Assembly: GCF_964656455.1 (NCBI RefSeq) | Contig: NC_135719.1 | Location: forward strand, 68,374,283-68,438,282 | Direction: 5' to 3' | Source: Halichoerus grypus | Lineage: Eukaryota > Chordata > Mammalia > Carnivora > Phocidae | DNA: 64,000 nt | Part shown: piece by piece, positions 50,001-55,319 of the stretch | Position numbering within the stretch: position 1 is the stretch's first letter | Layout of the letters: every line of letters starts with the position of its first letter | Notes under the pieces: model-generated | Told to the model about the DNA's origin: nothing | The model's input: only the letters and a program-made list of their open reading frames with translations | Database searches by the model: none | Made by a program: the position numbers and the translations under genes

Positions 50001-53000
50001 TTTGGGTGTATACCTAGAAGTGAAATTGTGGATCATTTGGTAGTTCTATGTTTAATTTTTTTGAGGAGTCACCATATTGTTTTCCACAGGGGCTGCACCA
50101 TTTTCCGTTCCCACCAGTAATGCAGAAGGGTTCTAATGTCTCCACGACCTCACCTACACTTGTCATTTTGTTTTTTTGATCTAATGGGTATAAAATGGTA
50201 TCTCATTGTGCTTTTGATCTGCATTTCCCTAATAATCAGCCATATTGATAATCTTTTCATTTACTTATTGGCCACTGTATATCTTCTTTGGAGGATCAAC
50301 CGTCTTCTAATGAACACCTACTTATCCCAGGCACTGTGTTAATATCCCGAGATTAAATAGTGAACAAAATCAGATGTAGTTACTATCCCCAAGGAACTTA
50401 GCATATTACATATTTATATCATGAGTACTGTATTTTGTGGATGCCAACTTTACGTGACAGTAAATGCAGTAATAAATAGGAAAAGAAGAATTTTTCTGTT
50501 ACTGAATCCACAATGTTTAGGACTTTAATTCCATTTAATGCAGATTTTAATGACACAATGCTAACCATATCTTCAAGTATAATAACTTAAGAGGTAACAC
50601 GACACAGTGCTTAAGAATGTGTCTTTGGGAGGCCAGCCTAATTACTCTGTTAGTGCAGTGTCTCCCTTCAGCTGGAGCTGTAGCCCCAGGAAAGCCTTGC
50701 CTGTGCCTTTGGAAAAAAAAAAAAGAAAGAACTCATATTTGGAGTCAGATTGCCAGGTCTGAATCCCTGAGTTGCCTCTTACTTGCATGAAATCTTAGAC
50801 AAATTATAATACCTCTCTGTGCCTCAGTTTTCATACCTAGAAAGTGGAGATGGTAATTGTGGGGATTAAATGTTAACACATGTAAAGCCATGCACATTGC
50901 AAGTGCTCAATACATAAAAGCAATTTTTTATTATTAGGACAGCTCTACCCAGTTATCAAGTGATATTCCCACTAAAATTGGAATTTTGAGCAGTGCTTTG
51001 TTGGCAGAGTTTTATAAAAGTTCAAGGTCTAGTTATTCTGAAACAGCAAACAATACCTTGATTGATACCATTTGGTACAACCTACTTATATGAACAGGCA
51101 TTCTTTACCACAGACTTACTGAAGTCAAAATCGAGATCTGTAGCAGTCATACTATTATTAAACTCAGCAATATTAATATTAATTACTAATATTAATATTA
51201 TATATTAATATATATAATATATATTAATATTAATAATATTAATAAACTCAGTATTGTTTCAGCAAAACAATAGTATATGTCACATTAAATCACCGGTTCT
51301 CAATCAGAGGCGATTTTGCCCCATTTGGTAAATGGAGATATTTTTGATTGCCACAATTCAGAGGGTACTACTGACATCTAGTGGGTAGAGGCCATGGATG
51401 CTGCTAAACATCCTACAAGGCACAAGCAGGACACACCCGCACAACAAAGAATTATCCATCCAGTCTACAATGTCAATAGTGCCAAGGTTGAGAAACCATA
51501 CATTAATGTTATTTTGAATTTATCCATTTGGTAGTTTTGTTCACTTTGTAACAAATACTTGGTTTTATAGTTTTTTAAGAGCAATATGCTTGAGTTTATA
51601 CTTAGGTTAATGTGTACATATATTCTATATTATAATAAAATGATTTTTATCAATATTAGGCATTCATAACAATTTTCCCTTTATTTGATTGTGAAAAACA
51701 GTGCTCTGCAGAAAGTATGTAATATTTTCTGTTTTTAGTAGTCTTTTTTCCTTCCATAAATATCTGAACACCTACTATATGGCAGAAACTGTGCTGGCTA
51801 CATTGATGAAGAAAACCACTATAGTCTTTGCCCCTGTGGGCAAACTATGATGGAGAAAGACTATTAACAGTTAGCAAAAATAAATAATATGAACTGTGCT
51901 AAGTCCTATAAGGGAGATAAACAAGCTGCTGTGATAGAGAATAATGGCATACGGTGAGGATACTTAAACAGATGGTCAGAGAAAATTTTTTCTGAGGTGA
52001 CTTTAAAGCTGAGACCTTAAGAAGTCAAGCTTCCACAAATACTTCCTACGCATTTTCTTCCTATATACCTGCCATTGTGCTAGTTTTATAGGGGAAAATA
52101 ACGAGAGGAGTCTGATTTATAGGTTTTATATAATAAGAATGTCATTTTTCTGCTCTTCCACAGCCTATACTGCCAATCCTTATAGAATAGGCATGACTTT
52201 TTTTTTTAAGTTTTCACTTAAATTCCAGTTAGTTAACATAGTGTAACACTAATTTCATAGGTGTATAATACAATGATTCAACACTTCCATACAACACCCA
52301 GTGCTCATCACAGTAAGTGCACTCCTTAACCTCCATCACCTATTTCACCCATTCCCCCAAACCCCTTTCCCCTGGTAACCATCAGTTTGTTCTCTATAAT
52401 TAAGAATCTGTTGCTTGGTTTGGAATTGGCATGACTTTGTGATCAGACAGAGCTAGATTCAAATCTTGCCATTACCAGGACTAGTCACCATAAATTTCTC
52501 TGAGCTTCAGTTTGCTCTTTTGTTTTTTCTTTTTTTTCTTTTAAAGATTTTATTTATTTATTTGACAGAGAGAGAGATAGAGAGAGCAGGAACACAAGCA
52601 GGGGGAGTGGGAGAGGGAGAAGCAGGCTTCCCGCTGAGCAGGAAGCCCGATGCGGGGCTCGATCTCAGGACCCTGGGATCATGACCTGAGCCGAAGGTAG
52701 ACGCTTAACGACTGAGCCACCCAGGCGCCCAGTTTGCTCTTTTGTAAACTGGGGCTAACAATACCTAGGTTACTAAGTTATTGAGAGGATTGGATAATAT
52801 TACTGAAAGCAGAAGTAGAAAAGAATGGTTCAAATACTGGAGCCAAGCGGACCTGGGGTTCAAAACGAAGCTCACTAATTACTAGCTACCAGATACAGGG
52901 AGTTAATCTGTGAAATGGAGATAGGTAATTGTGAAGATTAAAAGAGATAATGCATACAGTACCTAGCCCTTCCTCCTCATACATTCCTGGTTACATGAAA

Positions 53001-53569
53001 ATCGCCTTCCAAATTCTCCTAGTGCAGAAATTTCCTGGGAAAGGAGTAATGAGGGAAACACTCCTTCATTTTTCAGTCAACAAAACTGGCCGACCCCATA
53101 TAGTGCGTTAAGCGCTACGTATTGGGACTAGCTTTCAAAGCTCACTTTAAAGCAGTGCAAGCGTGCAAATGGGTGAAAGCGCCTTTTTCACTTTTACATC
53201 CAGTTCCCCAGCAACTCTCGCTTAGACACCTCAACCTTAGGCCGCGGCGCGTGCTCCCTCCTCCGGGGTCCGCCTCCTGTTTGCCGGCCCGGGCCCAGGC
53301 CTCTCGAGGTGAGGTATAGCGCGCCGACGCCCCTCAGGCACTTCCCGGGTTACCAGCCTAGGGACTCGCCCCGCGAACACCTCAGCCCCTGCAAGCCCCG
53401 CCCTTCGACCCCGCAGACTCCTCCCCCGGACACTGGCGCAGGCCCGCCCATTCTGCGCTCCCGGGTTCCCGCGCCCTGAGCTGGACCGTACCTGGAGGCC
53501 ACTCCGCTTGTTCCATGTGAAAATGGACCCTGGGTACCCGCTCAGAGCCAAGAGCAGTTCGTGGATCAT
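19319..53569 (-). CDS. TUBGCP4: TUBGCP4 (gamma-tubulin complex component 4), 18 coding exons, complete (gene-level entry)
   Basis: GCP4 is a core subunit of the gamma-tubulin ring complex at centrosomes and spindle poles. It binds gamma-tubulin through its C-terminal GRIP2 domain, and its GRIP1 half makes lateral contacts with other GCPs. The 18 coding exons sum to 2001 nt, giving 666 residues in one frame with GT-AG junctions throughout. The start is ATG at 53569-53567 ([14 protein letters not shown]) and the end LGSFGM. GRIP1 is roughly residues 1-350 and GRIP2 about 350-666. The acidic linker [12 protein letters not shown] is present at about residues 191-202. Length equals the shorter of the two human isoforms I recall. 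Few substitutions are seen against human (for example F-L-A-D and N-Y-S in exon 4). It shares a CpG-island promoter with ZSCAN29 and converges with TP53BP1. Confidence 0.97.
19332..20038 (-). other. TUBGCP4: TUBGCP4 intron 17
   Basis: 707 bp. The simple-repeat tract at 19952-20011 lies next to the donor; the rest is unassigned. Confidence 0.85.
19952..20011. repeat. Compound (AC)n-(CT)n microsatellite
   Basis: Reads acagac repeats, then acacac, then about 28 bp of (CT)n. On the TUBGCP4 transcript this is (GA)n followed by (GT)n, starting 28 nt inside intron 17 after the donor. Confidence 0.95.
20039..20178 (-). CDS. TUBGCP4: TUBGCP4 exon 17
   Basis: 140 nt, [16 protein letters not shown] through [17 protein letters not shown]-terminal helices of GRIP2. 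Acceptor ctctgcag, donor GGCAG|gtagga; ends phase 2. Confidence 0.97.
20179..20797 (-). other. TUBGCP4: TUBGCP4 intron 16
   Basis: 619 bp, no recognised repeat. Confidence 0.8.
20798..20914 (-). CDS. TUBGCP4: TUBGCP4 exon 16
   Basis: 117 nt, 39 codons, [19 protein letters not shown] through [14 protein letters not shown]2 helical bundle; phase 0 at both ends. Confidence 0.97.
21275..21515 (+). repeat. L2 LINE 3' end with (GTAT)n tract
   Basis: The L2 3' signature is clear: ttgtgagctccttaagggcag, ccccagtgccttgcatacag, actcaataaatatttaatgg. A (GTAT)n microsatellite interrupts it at 21379-21402. Confidence 0.8.
21845..21962 (+). repeat. MER5A-type hAT MITE fragment
   Basis: Phrases ccagagattctaatttaag, agcttccaggtgattcccatg, gccaaggttgagaa match the MER5A right half. 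Confidence 0.65.
22399..22533 (-). CDS. TUBGCP4: TUBGCP4 exon 15
   Basis: 135 nt, 45 codons, [16 protein letters not shown] through [17 protein letters not shown]2, close to the gamma-tubulin contact region. Donor CCT|gtaagt. Confidence 0.97.
22534..23069 (-). other. TUBGCP4: TUBGCP4 intron 14
   Basis: 536 bp, no recognised repeat. Confidence 0.8.
23070..23247 (-). CDS. TUBGCP4: TUBGCP4 exon 14
   Basis: 178 nt. Encodes [18 protein letters not shown] and [18 protein letters not shown], the most conserved GRIP2 motifs across GCP proteins. Begins in phase 2, completing Lys. Confidence 0.98.
23360..24425 (+). repeat. Old LINE-1 3' end sequence
   Basis: Phrases such as tatatggtggaatactacatag, aaaaagacatttttggctaac, gggggatcattatagtcc and a terminal cataataaaaagttttaaaa fit old L1 3' ends, probably more than one fragment. 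Boundaries and subfamily are uncertain. Confidence 0.5.
25257..25340 (+). mobile_element. Short, diverged carnivore SINE
   Basis: Starts ggggcgcctctgtgactc and runs through tcagggttgtaatttcaagcc to an A-rich tail. The body is much shorter than in the other copies, like the short SINE subtype. Confidence 0.7.
25604..25742 (-). CDS. TUBGCP4: TUBGCP4 exon 13
   Basis: 139 nt, [21 protein letters not shown] then [19 protein letters not shown]. The acceptor reads ttaacag. The human protein has an extra Ala before this Asp in one isoform; here only one acceptor is usable (see finding). Confidence 0.95.
25743..26190 (-). other. TUBGCP4: TUBGCP4 intron 12
   Basis: 448 bp. Has a short (AAAAAC)n-like run at 25982-26005; nothing else noted. 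Confidence 0.8.
26191..26298 (-). CDS. TUBGCP4: TUBGCP4 exon 12
   Basis: 108 nt, [18 protein letters not shown] then [21 protein letters not shown]2 start. The donor is AAAG|gtttgc, weaker than the others. Confidence 0.95.
26299..28004 (-). other. TUBGCP4: TUBGCP4 intron 11
   Basis: 1.7 kb with one reverse-to-window SINE (27069-27260). A poly-T run near 26672 is followed by unassigned sequence. Confidence 0.8.
27069..27260 (-). mobile_element. Carnivore tRNA-derived SINE
   Basis: Direct repeats ctctcctcatgtagtttg at 27051-27068 and 27261-27278 are perfect; head complement gagccacccaggtgcc. Confidence 0.96.
28005..28110 (-). CDS. TUBGCP4: TUBGCP4 exon 11
   Basis: 106 nt, [19 protein letters not shown] then [14 protein letters not shown]. 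This is the conserved GRIP family motif ([11 protein letters not shown]). Ends phase 1 in Asp. Confidence 0.98.
28111..28532 (-). other. TUBGCP4: TUBGCP4 intron 10
   Basis: 422 bp, no recognised repeat. Confidence 0.8.
28533..28583 (-). CDS. TUBGCP4: TUBGCP4 exon 10 (51 nt)
   Basis: 17 codons, [17 protein letters not shown], phase 0 at both ends, acceptor ttcacag, donor AAG|gtaaca. A small in-frame exon whose skipping would keep the frame. Confidence 0.96.
28650..28833 (+). mobile_element. Carnivore tRNA-derived SINE
   Basis: Forward copy: ggggcgcctgggctcag head, tcatgatcccagggtcctgg body, A-rich tail joined directly to an L1 segment. Confidence 0.93.
28834..29945 (+). mobile_element. LINE-1 fragment: end of ORF2 and 3' UTR
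   Basis: Forward L1 text: gaatgggagaaaatatgtgc, catacagatggccaacagg, ttggtgggaatgtaaattgg, gacaacatggatggaccttg, and a 3' UTR ending tacaatgttatatatcaa. ORF2 is broken by stops and indels, so this is a dead, 5'-truncated copy of an old L1 family. Confidence 0.9.
30555..30612. repeat. Poly-A and (AT)n simple repeat
   Basis: A run of A then (AT)n; may be the tail of a retroposon. Confidence 0.8.
30840..32380 (+). mobile_element. LINE-1 ORF2 remnant (endonuclease-RT region), split by a SINE
   Basis: Contains the reverse-transcriptase region phrase gaaaaagcagttgataaaattcaac and upstream ggttcttcgaaaagattaat. Stops are frequent. It is a different insertion from the 28.8-29.9 kb piece, because its ORF2 region lies downstream of that copy's 3' end. 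The left edge is uncertain. Confidence 0.75.
31400..31610 (-). mobile_element. Carnivore tRNA-derived SINE inside the L1 remnant
   Basis: Reverse copy with flanking aagatttYcc repeats at about 31380 and 31612. Confidence 0.9.
32382..32574 (+). mobile_element. Carnivore tRNA-derived SINE, near consensus
   Basis: Forward copy with intact head gggcgcctgggtggctcag, split promoter region, CT-rich part and poly-A tail. Confidence 0.95.
32861..33049 (-). mobile_element. Carnivore tRNA-derived SINE
   Basis: Direct repeats ctgcatttgaactttt at 32845-32860 and 33050-33065. Confidence 0.94.
33900..34230 (+). repeat. MER5A fragment split by a SINE
   Basis: cagctctggagg to the left, and aagattttccgaagcaatgc, gccaaagttgaaaaccacta to the right, of the SINE at 33951-34153. 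Confidence 0.5.
33951..34153 (-). mobile_element. Carnivore tRNA-derived SINE
   Basis: Direct repeats tacaagtgcatg at 33939-33950 and 34154-34165. Confidence 0.95.
34386..34561 (+). mobile_element. Carnivore tRNA-derived SINE
   Basis: Forward copy with direct repeats aagaacactgaactagg flanking it at 34370-34386 and 34562-34578. Confidence 0.94.
35063..35187 (-). CDS. TUBGCP4: TUBGCP4 exon 9
   Basis: 125 nt, [18 protein letters not shown] then [14 protein letters not shown]. End of GRIP1 and the hinge. The donor GAG|gtttgt is non-consensus at +3 to +5. Confidence 0.96.
35420..35585 (-). CDS. TUBGCP4: TUBGCP4 exon 8
   Basis: 166 nt, [39 protein letters not shown] to NLTRK. The I-L-F-V-G-E-S/A motif is a GCP family signature. 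The 232-bp intron 8 (35188-35419) has nothing notable. Confidence 0.98.
35703..35897 (-). mobile_element. Carnivore tRNA-derived SINE
   Basis: Reverse copy with diverged direct repeats (agggactttac and agggactttaaa) on its two sides; head complement gagccacccaggcgccc. Confidence 0.92.
36281..36465 (+). repeat. MER5A hAT MITE, nearly complete
   Basis: Terminal inverted repeats agtggttctcag and gtttgagaaccactg frame about 185 bp with the MER5A body (catcagcctcacttggaagc, acaagctctccagctgattc). Confidence 0.85.
36983..37095 (-). mobile_element. Truncated carnivore SINE
   Basis: Short copy with perfect duplication ctcaacatgtccaaaatta at 36963-36981 and 37096-37114; the head side is missing its last bases. 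Confidence 0.88.
37690..38010 (+). repeat. L2 LINE 3' end
   Basis: cctggaacatttcttgatc, aataagttctttaaggacagg, gaacagtgcctggcatat, ending aatgaatgaataaatgg. L2 homology may extend left to about 37320. Confidence 0.75.
38380..38581 (-). CDS. TUBGCP4: TUBGCP4 exon 7
   Basis: 202 nt, [34 protein letters not shown], then the acidic loop [13 protein letters not shown] and KQLRELQDL. The W-M-L-H-G motif is conserved in GRIP1. Starts phase 2. Confidence 0.98.
39320..40060 (+). repeat. Old LINE-1 3' end sequence, split by a SINE
   Basis: gacaactggagaaattcag, gggtgtaatatggtattgaag to the left and aaaaatgtggtcaaatg to the right of the SINE. Tentative. Confidence 0.45.
39638..39861 (-). mobile_element. 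Carnivore tRNA-derived SINE
   Basis: Direct repeats ataagccttttttct at 39623-39637 and 39862-39876. Confidence 0.95.
40430..40610 (-). repeat. Old LINE-1 fragment
   Basis: cactgcaatgagtgtttctg and ggataaaattcctaagagtgg match reverse L1 ORF2-end text. Confidence 0.6.
40955..41034 (-). CDS. TUBGCP4: TUBGCP4 exon 6
   Basis: 80 nt, [20 protein letters not shown] then VRSALE. Acceptor gtgcag, donor AA|gtaagt, ends phase 2. Confidence 0.97.
41990..42225 (+). repeat. MER5A-type MITE with internal (CAG)n
   Basis: Left end ctcaacagtctggaccc and right end aagtttgagaactactgc. A (CAG)n tract of about 20 bp at 42051-42070 sits where the usual ggc/cag core is. Confidence 0.7.
42372..42540 (-). repeat. 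Old LINE-1 3' end fragment
   Basis: ctgaggtataatttatatacc, acagtgttgtgcaaccattg, aacatttccatcactctaaa. Confidence 0.75.
42790..42985 (+). repeat. MIR SINE remnant
   Basis: agtgtggttaagagcataatc, gacccgggtttagatcccagc, gcacttagcacagtgcctgg. Confidence 0.85.
43524..43713 (-). mobile_element. Carnivore tRNA-derived SINE
   Basis: Direct repeats ccatatccaa at about 43509 and 43714; head complement gccacccaggtgcccc. Confidence 0.92.
44043..44099 (-). CDS. TUBGCP4: TUBGCP4 exon 5 (57 nt)
   Basis: 19 codons, [19 protein letters not shown], phase 0 both ends. Confidence 0.97.
44493..44692 (-). mobile_element. Carnivore SINE A of a nested trio
   Basis: Reverse copy ending gaaccacccaggtgcccc; it sits in the T-rich tail of the next SINE. 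Confidence 0.88.
44693..45045 (-). mobile_element. Carnivore SINE B, interrupted by SINE C
   Basis: Reverse copy in two parts (44693-44807 and 45009-45045). The outer duplication cttaagttagattRttct lies at 44475-44492 and 45045-45062, so B is the oldest member and later insertions are inside it. Confidence 0.85.
44808..45008 (+). mobile_element. Carnivore SINE C, inserted in SINE B
   Basis: Forward copy with intact head. Duplication agagtcacatgctct at 44793-44807 and 45009-45023 is perfect. Confidence 0.95.
45110..45163 (-). CDS. TUBGCP4: TUBGCP4 exon 4 (54 nt)
   Basis: 18 codons, [18 protein letters not shown]. Two differences from recalled human sequence (Gly to Ala, Phe to Ser). Phase 0 both ends. 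Confidence 0.95.
45164..45549 (-). other. TUBGCP4: TUBGCP4 intron 3
   Basis: 386 bp, no recognised repeat. Confidence 0.8.
45550..45672 (-). CDS. TUBGCP4: TUBGCP4 exon 3
   Basis: 123 nt, 41 codons, [20 protein letters not shown] then [20 protein letters not shown]. The G-I-Y-L-R-A-F segment is conserved in GRIP1. Confidence 0.97.
45893..46067 (+). mobile_element. Carnivore tRNA-derived SINE
   Basis: Forward copy gggggcacctgggtggctc with the atctcagagtcatgagatgg body; flanked by acaatSaggtag at 45881-45892 and 46068-46079. Confidence 0.93.
46110..46635 (+). repeat. L2 LINE 3' end
   Basis: gtggcttctcattgcccc, caattcaagcatctcttttc, gaccaagagctttgtgaagg, tttactgaataaataaaatg. One of the longer L2 copies in the window. 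Confidence 0.8.
47755..47965 (-). repeat. MIR SINE remnant
   Basis: gcttactatgtgccaggcac, tttaatcctcacaaccctatg, gtaaatgaactgagccg. Confidence 0.8.
48000..48115 (-). repeat. MIR SINE remnant
   Basis: attaagtgcttgctatgtgcc, then a diverged ctctgatttaactcttttatt core. Could be a second, separate MIR. Confidence 0.6.
48464..48592 (-). CDS. TUBGCP4: TUBGCP4 exon 2
   Basis: 129 nt, 43 codons starting [19 protein letters not shown] and ending YTGHVQQQ. Begins GTG directly after the acceptor, phase 0 both ends. Confidence 0.98.
49257..50300 (-). mobile_element. Old LINE-1 3' part, split by a SINE
   Basis: Reverse L1 text: tgtggtaaaatatacataac, catcaccaacatccatctcc, aaaaatattccattgtatg, ggtatctcattgtgcttttg. 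Coding frames are broken. Confidence 0.85.
49548..49741 (-). mobile_element. Carnivore tRNA-derived SINE
   Basis: Direct repeats acaatatttgtctttt at 49532-49547 and 49742-49757. Confidence 0.96.
50595..50930 (+). repeat. MIR SINE remnant containing a poly-A insert
   Basis: MIR left part cacagtgcttaagaatgtg and right part tttggagtcagattgccagg through gcaagtgctcaatac are separated by about 100 bp of other sequence ending in a poly-A run (50630-50730). Confidence 0.75.
51168..51250. repeat. AT-only (ATTAAT)n palindromic tract
   Basis: Repeated taatattaat and tatataatatatattaatatt units form long self-complementary sequence of about 80 bp with no G or C for most of its length. Confidence 0.85.
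51291..51505 (+). repeat. MER20-like hAT MITE, near full length
   Basis: cggttctcaatcagaggcg at the left and aaggttgagaaaccat at the right. Body phrases gacatctagtgggtagaggcc, gatgctgctaaacatcctac, aacaaagaattatcc are the MER20 consensus as I remember it. Confidence 0.8.
52201..52423 (-). mobile_element. Young 5'-truncated carnivore LINE-1 (3' UTR only)
   Basis: Reverse carnivore L1 3' UTR: ccagttagttaacatagtg, caacacccagtgctcatcac, ctggtaaccatcagtttg, aagaatctgttgcttggttt. Direct repeats aatWggcatgacttt at 52186-52200 and 52424-52438. Confidence 0.92.
52430..52800 (+). repeat. MIR SINE remnant split by a SINE
   Basis: agattcaaatcttgcca and ctgagcttcagtttgc to the left, taaactggggctaacaatacc to the right of the insertion. 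Confidence 0.7.
52523..52730 (-). mobile_element. Carnivore tRNA-derived SINE
   Basis: Direct repeats agtttgctcttttg at 52509-52522 and 52731-52744. Confidence 0.96.
52815..52975 (+). repeat. MIR SINE remnant
   Basis: ggagccaagcggacctggg, attactagctaccag, ctgtgaaatggagataggt. Confidence 0.65.
53492..53569 (-). CDS. TUBGCP4: TUBGCP4 exon 1 coding part
   Basis: 26 codons, [19 protein letters not shown] then NKRSGLQ, donor CAG|gtacgg. The frame stays open upstream for 47 codons but has no ATG, so the start is ATG at 53569-53567, as in other mammals. Confidence 0.98.
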
Positions 53570-53766
53570 TCCCACAGCGGGCCGCGAGTCCCTATATCCG
53601 TCGCCCCCTCCTCCAACGCCCCTCCAGGGGACCGCGGAGGCGAATGCTGCCTTCTCGACAAGCGCACAGGCCCCTGGGACAGGCGGTTCGTCCTGAATCC
53701 CAAGTGGCAAGACAAATGCTGTTGGAAGAGCTGAGGGGAAATATTACGGGATAGGCGCCCCACGTC

Positions 53767-53774
53767 CCGGAAGT
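53767..53774 (+). promoter_or_regulatory. ETS/GABP-type site CCGGAAGT
   Basis: Consensus ETS core about 200 bp upstream of the TUBGCP4 start codon, oriented toward ZSCAN29. Typical of housekeeping bidirectional promoters. Confidence 0.7.
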
Positions 53775-53847
53775 GTGGCAGGCTCCGCTGGGCCCACTCG
53801 GTCACTCCTGCCGAGGCTCTGCTGGAGGAGTCTCCGTAGTTGCCCTT

Positions 53848-53857
53848 GCGCATGCGC
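53848..53857. promoter_or_regulatory. NRF1 palindrome GCGCATGCGC
   Basis: Perfect 10-bp palindromic NRF1 consensus core between the two genes. Confidence 0.8.
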
Positions 53858-53879
53858 TCTCAGTGCCCGAGTTGCCCGG

Positions 53880-53947
53880 TAGGACTTCCGGTTTGAGAGC
53901 TGGAATGGGAGGCTGGAGAGCCGGGGCCGGGGCCCGACCCTAACAGG
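53880..53947 (+). other. ZSCAN29: Probable ZSCAN29 non-coding first exon
   Basis: The coding start lies behind an acceptor at 54886, so a 5' UTR exon is needed upstream. The best donor in the CpG island is CAGG|gtgagg at 53947/53948. The 5' edge is unknown. Confidence 0.5.
53884..53891 (-). promoter_or_regulatory. ETS/GABP-type site, inverted (ACTTCCGG)
   Basis: Exact reverse complement of the site at 53767-53774; close to the expected ZSCAN29 transcription start. Confidence 0.7.
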
Positions 53948-54886
53948 GTGAGGCTGGCCCGGGGGCAGAGATGCGAGTGGGTTGAGGGGCAGCCCCGAGA
54001 AGGAGACGCTCCCAGGGGTGGCCGGAGGGTGCTCTCAGGGCGCCTTAGCCCAGTCGGAGGCCTCTGGAGGAACCGCACGACGGCCCCGAGAGTGACCTGG
54101 CCAGAGGGACGGAAGACAAAGAGGCCGGAATCCCGCACCCGCCGCTCCTTGAGCCGAGTCCCGCTCCCGCGAACCCCACAGCACCCGGAGCCCCTGGCCA
54201 GCAACCGAACTCGTCCTCAGGAGACCCATTACTACTGCCCCCCTCGGACTCCCTCTCTCCACCAACTCAGTGTGACTCCCCACGCCCACCGGCCCTCGCT
54301 TCGGGAACCAAAACCAATCCTCCCAATGCGCGAGGTTTCCCGTCAGTAGTTCCCGAATAGTTGCTGAGCGGTTACTAACGCTGTGAGGGAAAACAAAGAT
54401 CCAGTATTCAGTACTTGATTTTTGTCCCGGGTGGGAATTGGTAGTTGTGTAGTCTGAGGGGGCGGGGAGGATGTAAAGGGCCTCCGGAACGACTGCGGAG
54501 GTCCTTGGGGAGATGGGCTGCGACCCGCTGGACAGAAGCTTTTTGTTTGGTGACTTGCCTTTAGAGCCTCTCAAGCTCCAGGTCTCCCATATGGTTCGAA
54601 CTCACTATGCAACATTGGTCAGGGGAGCTAAATGGGGTCAGGTTTGGGGGGAGGTGGAAGAAGGGCAGACAATACTTTATTCTTTGCTGCCTCCCCGGGC
54701 TCCTTGGAAGTCACCCAGAAATGGTAGCTTTTGAAAGGTCTCTCCATGCTGTTTTGGCTTGCTGTCCTAAAGCTGGTGCTACCTCAGATGGCCACGTGGA
54801 GTATATGGGAAGTCAGGCCAGCTCTTGGCAAGACTTTAGACATATGAGTGTATTTCTTCTGATAGTGCCATCTCTCTCTACCCTAG
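53948..54886 (+). other. ZSCAN29: Probable ZSCAN29 5' UTR intron
   Basis: Starts in the CpG island and ends at the acceptor tctctctaccctag. No repeat seen. Several long frames here reflect high GC content and are not supported as genes. Confidence 0.5.
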
Positions 54887-55001
54887 GAGGAAACTCTTCT
54901 TACAGTTGAGAGACTCATCTGCAGGTGACTCTCCAAGGACATGGGAAAATAGGTGTAAGCCCTCGAACCCTTAAGTGGAGGGGAGCTGCTTTCTGCTGTG
55001 A

Positions 55002-55319
55002 ATGATGGCCAAACCCACTCTGAGAGGGAATGGCACTAACTCTGAGACGTTCCGACAGCGCTTCAGGAGATTTCACTACCAGGAGGTAGCTGGGCCTCGG
55101 GAGGCTTTCAGCCAACTCTGGGAACTTTGCTGTCGTTGGCTAAGGCCGGAGGTTCGCACCAAGGAGCAGATTGTAGAATTGTTGGTGCTAGAGCAGTTCC
55201 TGACCATCTTACCTGGGGAGATCCAGAATTGGGTACAGGAGCAATGTCCAGAAAGTGGAGAGGAGGCAGTGGCTCTGGTGGAAGATTTAGAAAGAGAGCC
55301 TGGAAGACCTGGACGTTCG
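55002..55319 (+). CDS. ZSCAN29: ZSCAN29 coding exon 1: SCAN domain
   Basis: 106 codons starting [11 protein letters not shown]; two ATGs in tandem (55002, 55005). The SCAN core is complete: [59 protein letters not shown]. Donor TTCG|gtgaga, phase 0. The exon begins at about 54887. Confidence 0.97.

Larger units (their letters stand above)
48593..53491 (-). other. TUBGCP4: TUBGCP4 intron 1, 4.9 kb
   Basis: From the right: CpG-rich start (53220-53491), then MIRs, a young L1 tail and a SINE, a MER20-like element, an AT palindrome, a MIR with an insert, and an old L1 with a SINE. 48600-49250 and 51520-52180 are AT-rich and unassigned. Confidence 0.85.
53220..54340. promoter_or_regulatory. CpG island / bidirectional TUBGCP4-ZSCAN29 promoter
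   Basis: GC-rich and CpG-dense (gccgcggcgcg, tagcgcgccgacg, ccgcgggccgcg-like runs), in contrast to the CpG-poor rest of the window. It spans TUBGCP4 exon 1 and the expected ZSCAN29 first exon. No TATA box is seen. An NRF1 palindrome and two ETS sites lie between the genes. Confidence 0.9.

Noticed and set aside
53237..53710. Longer N terminus for TUBGCP4 (open frame 47 codons upstream of the start)
   Set aside because: There is no in-frame ATG upstream; the open frame follows from high GC content. [11 protein letters not shown] is the known start.
53948..54574. Long open frames on both strands beside the CpG island
   Set aside because: They overlap each other, have no recognisable domain, and are of arginine/proline/glycine composition typical of GC-rich non-coding DNA.
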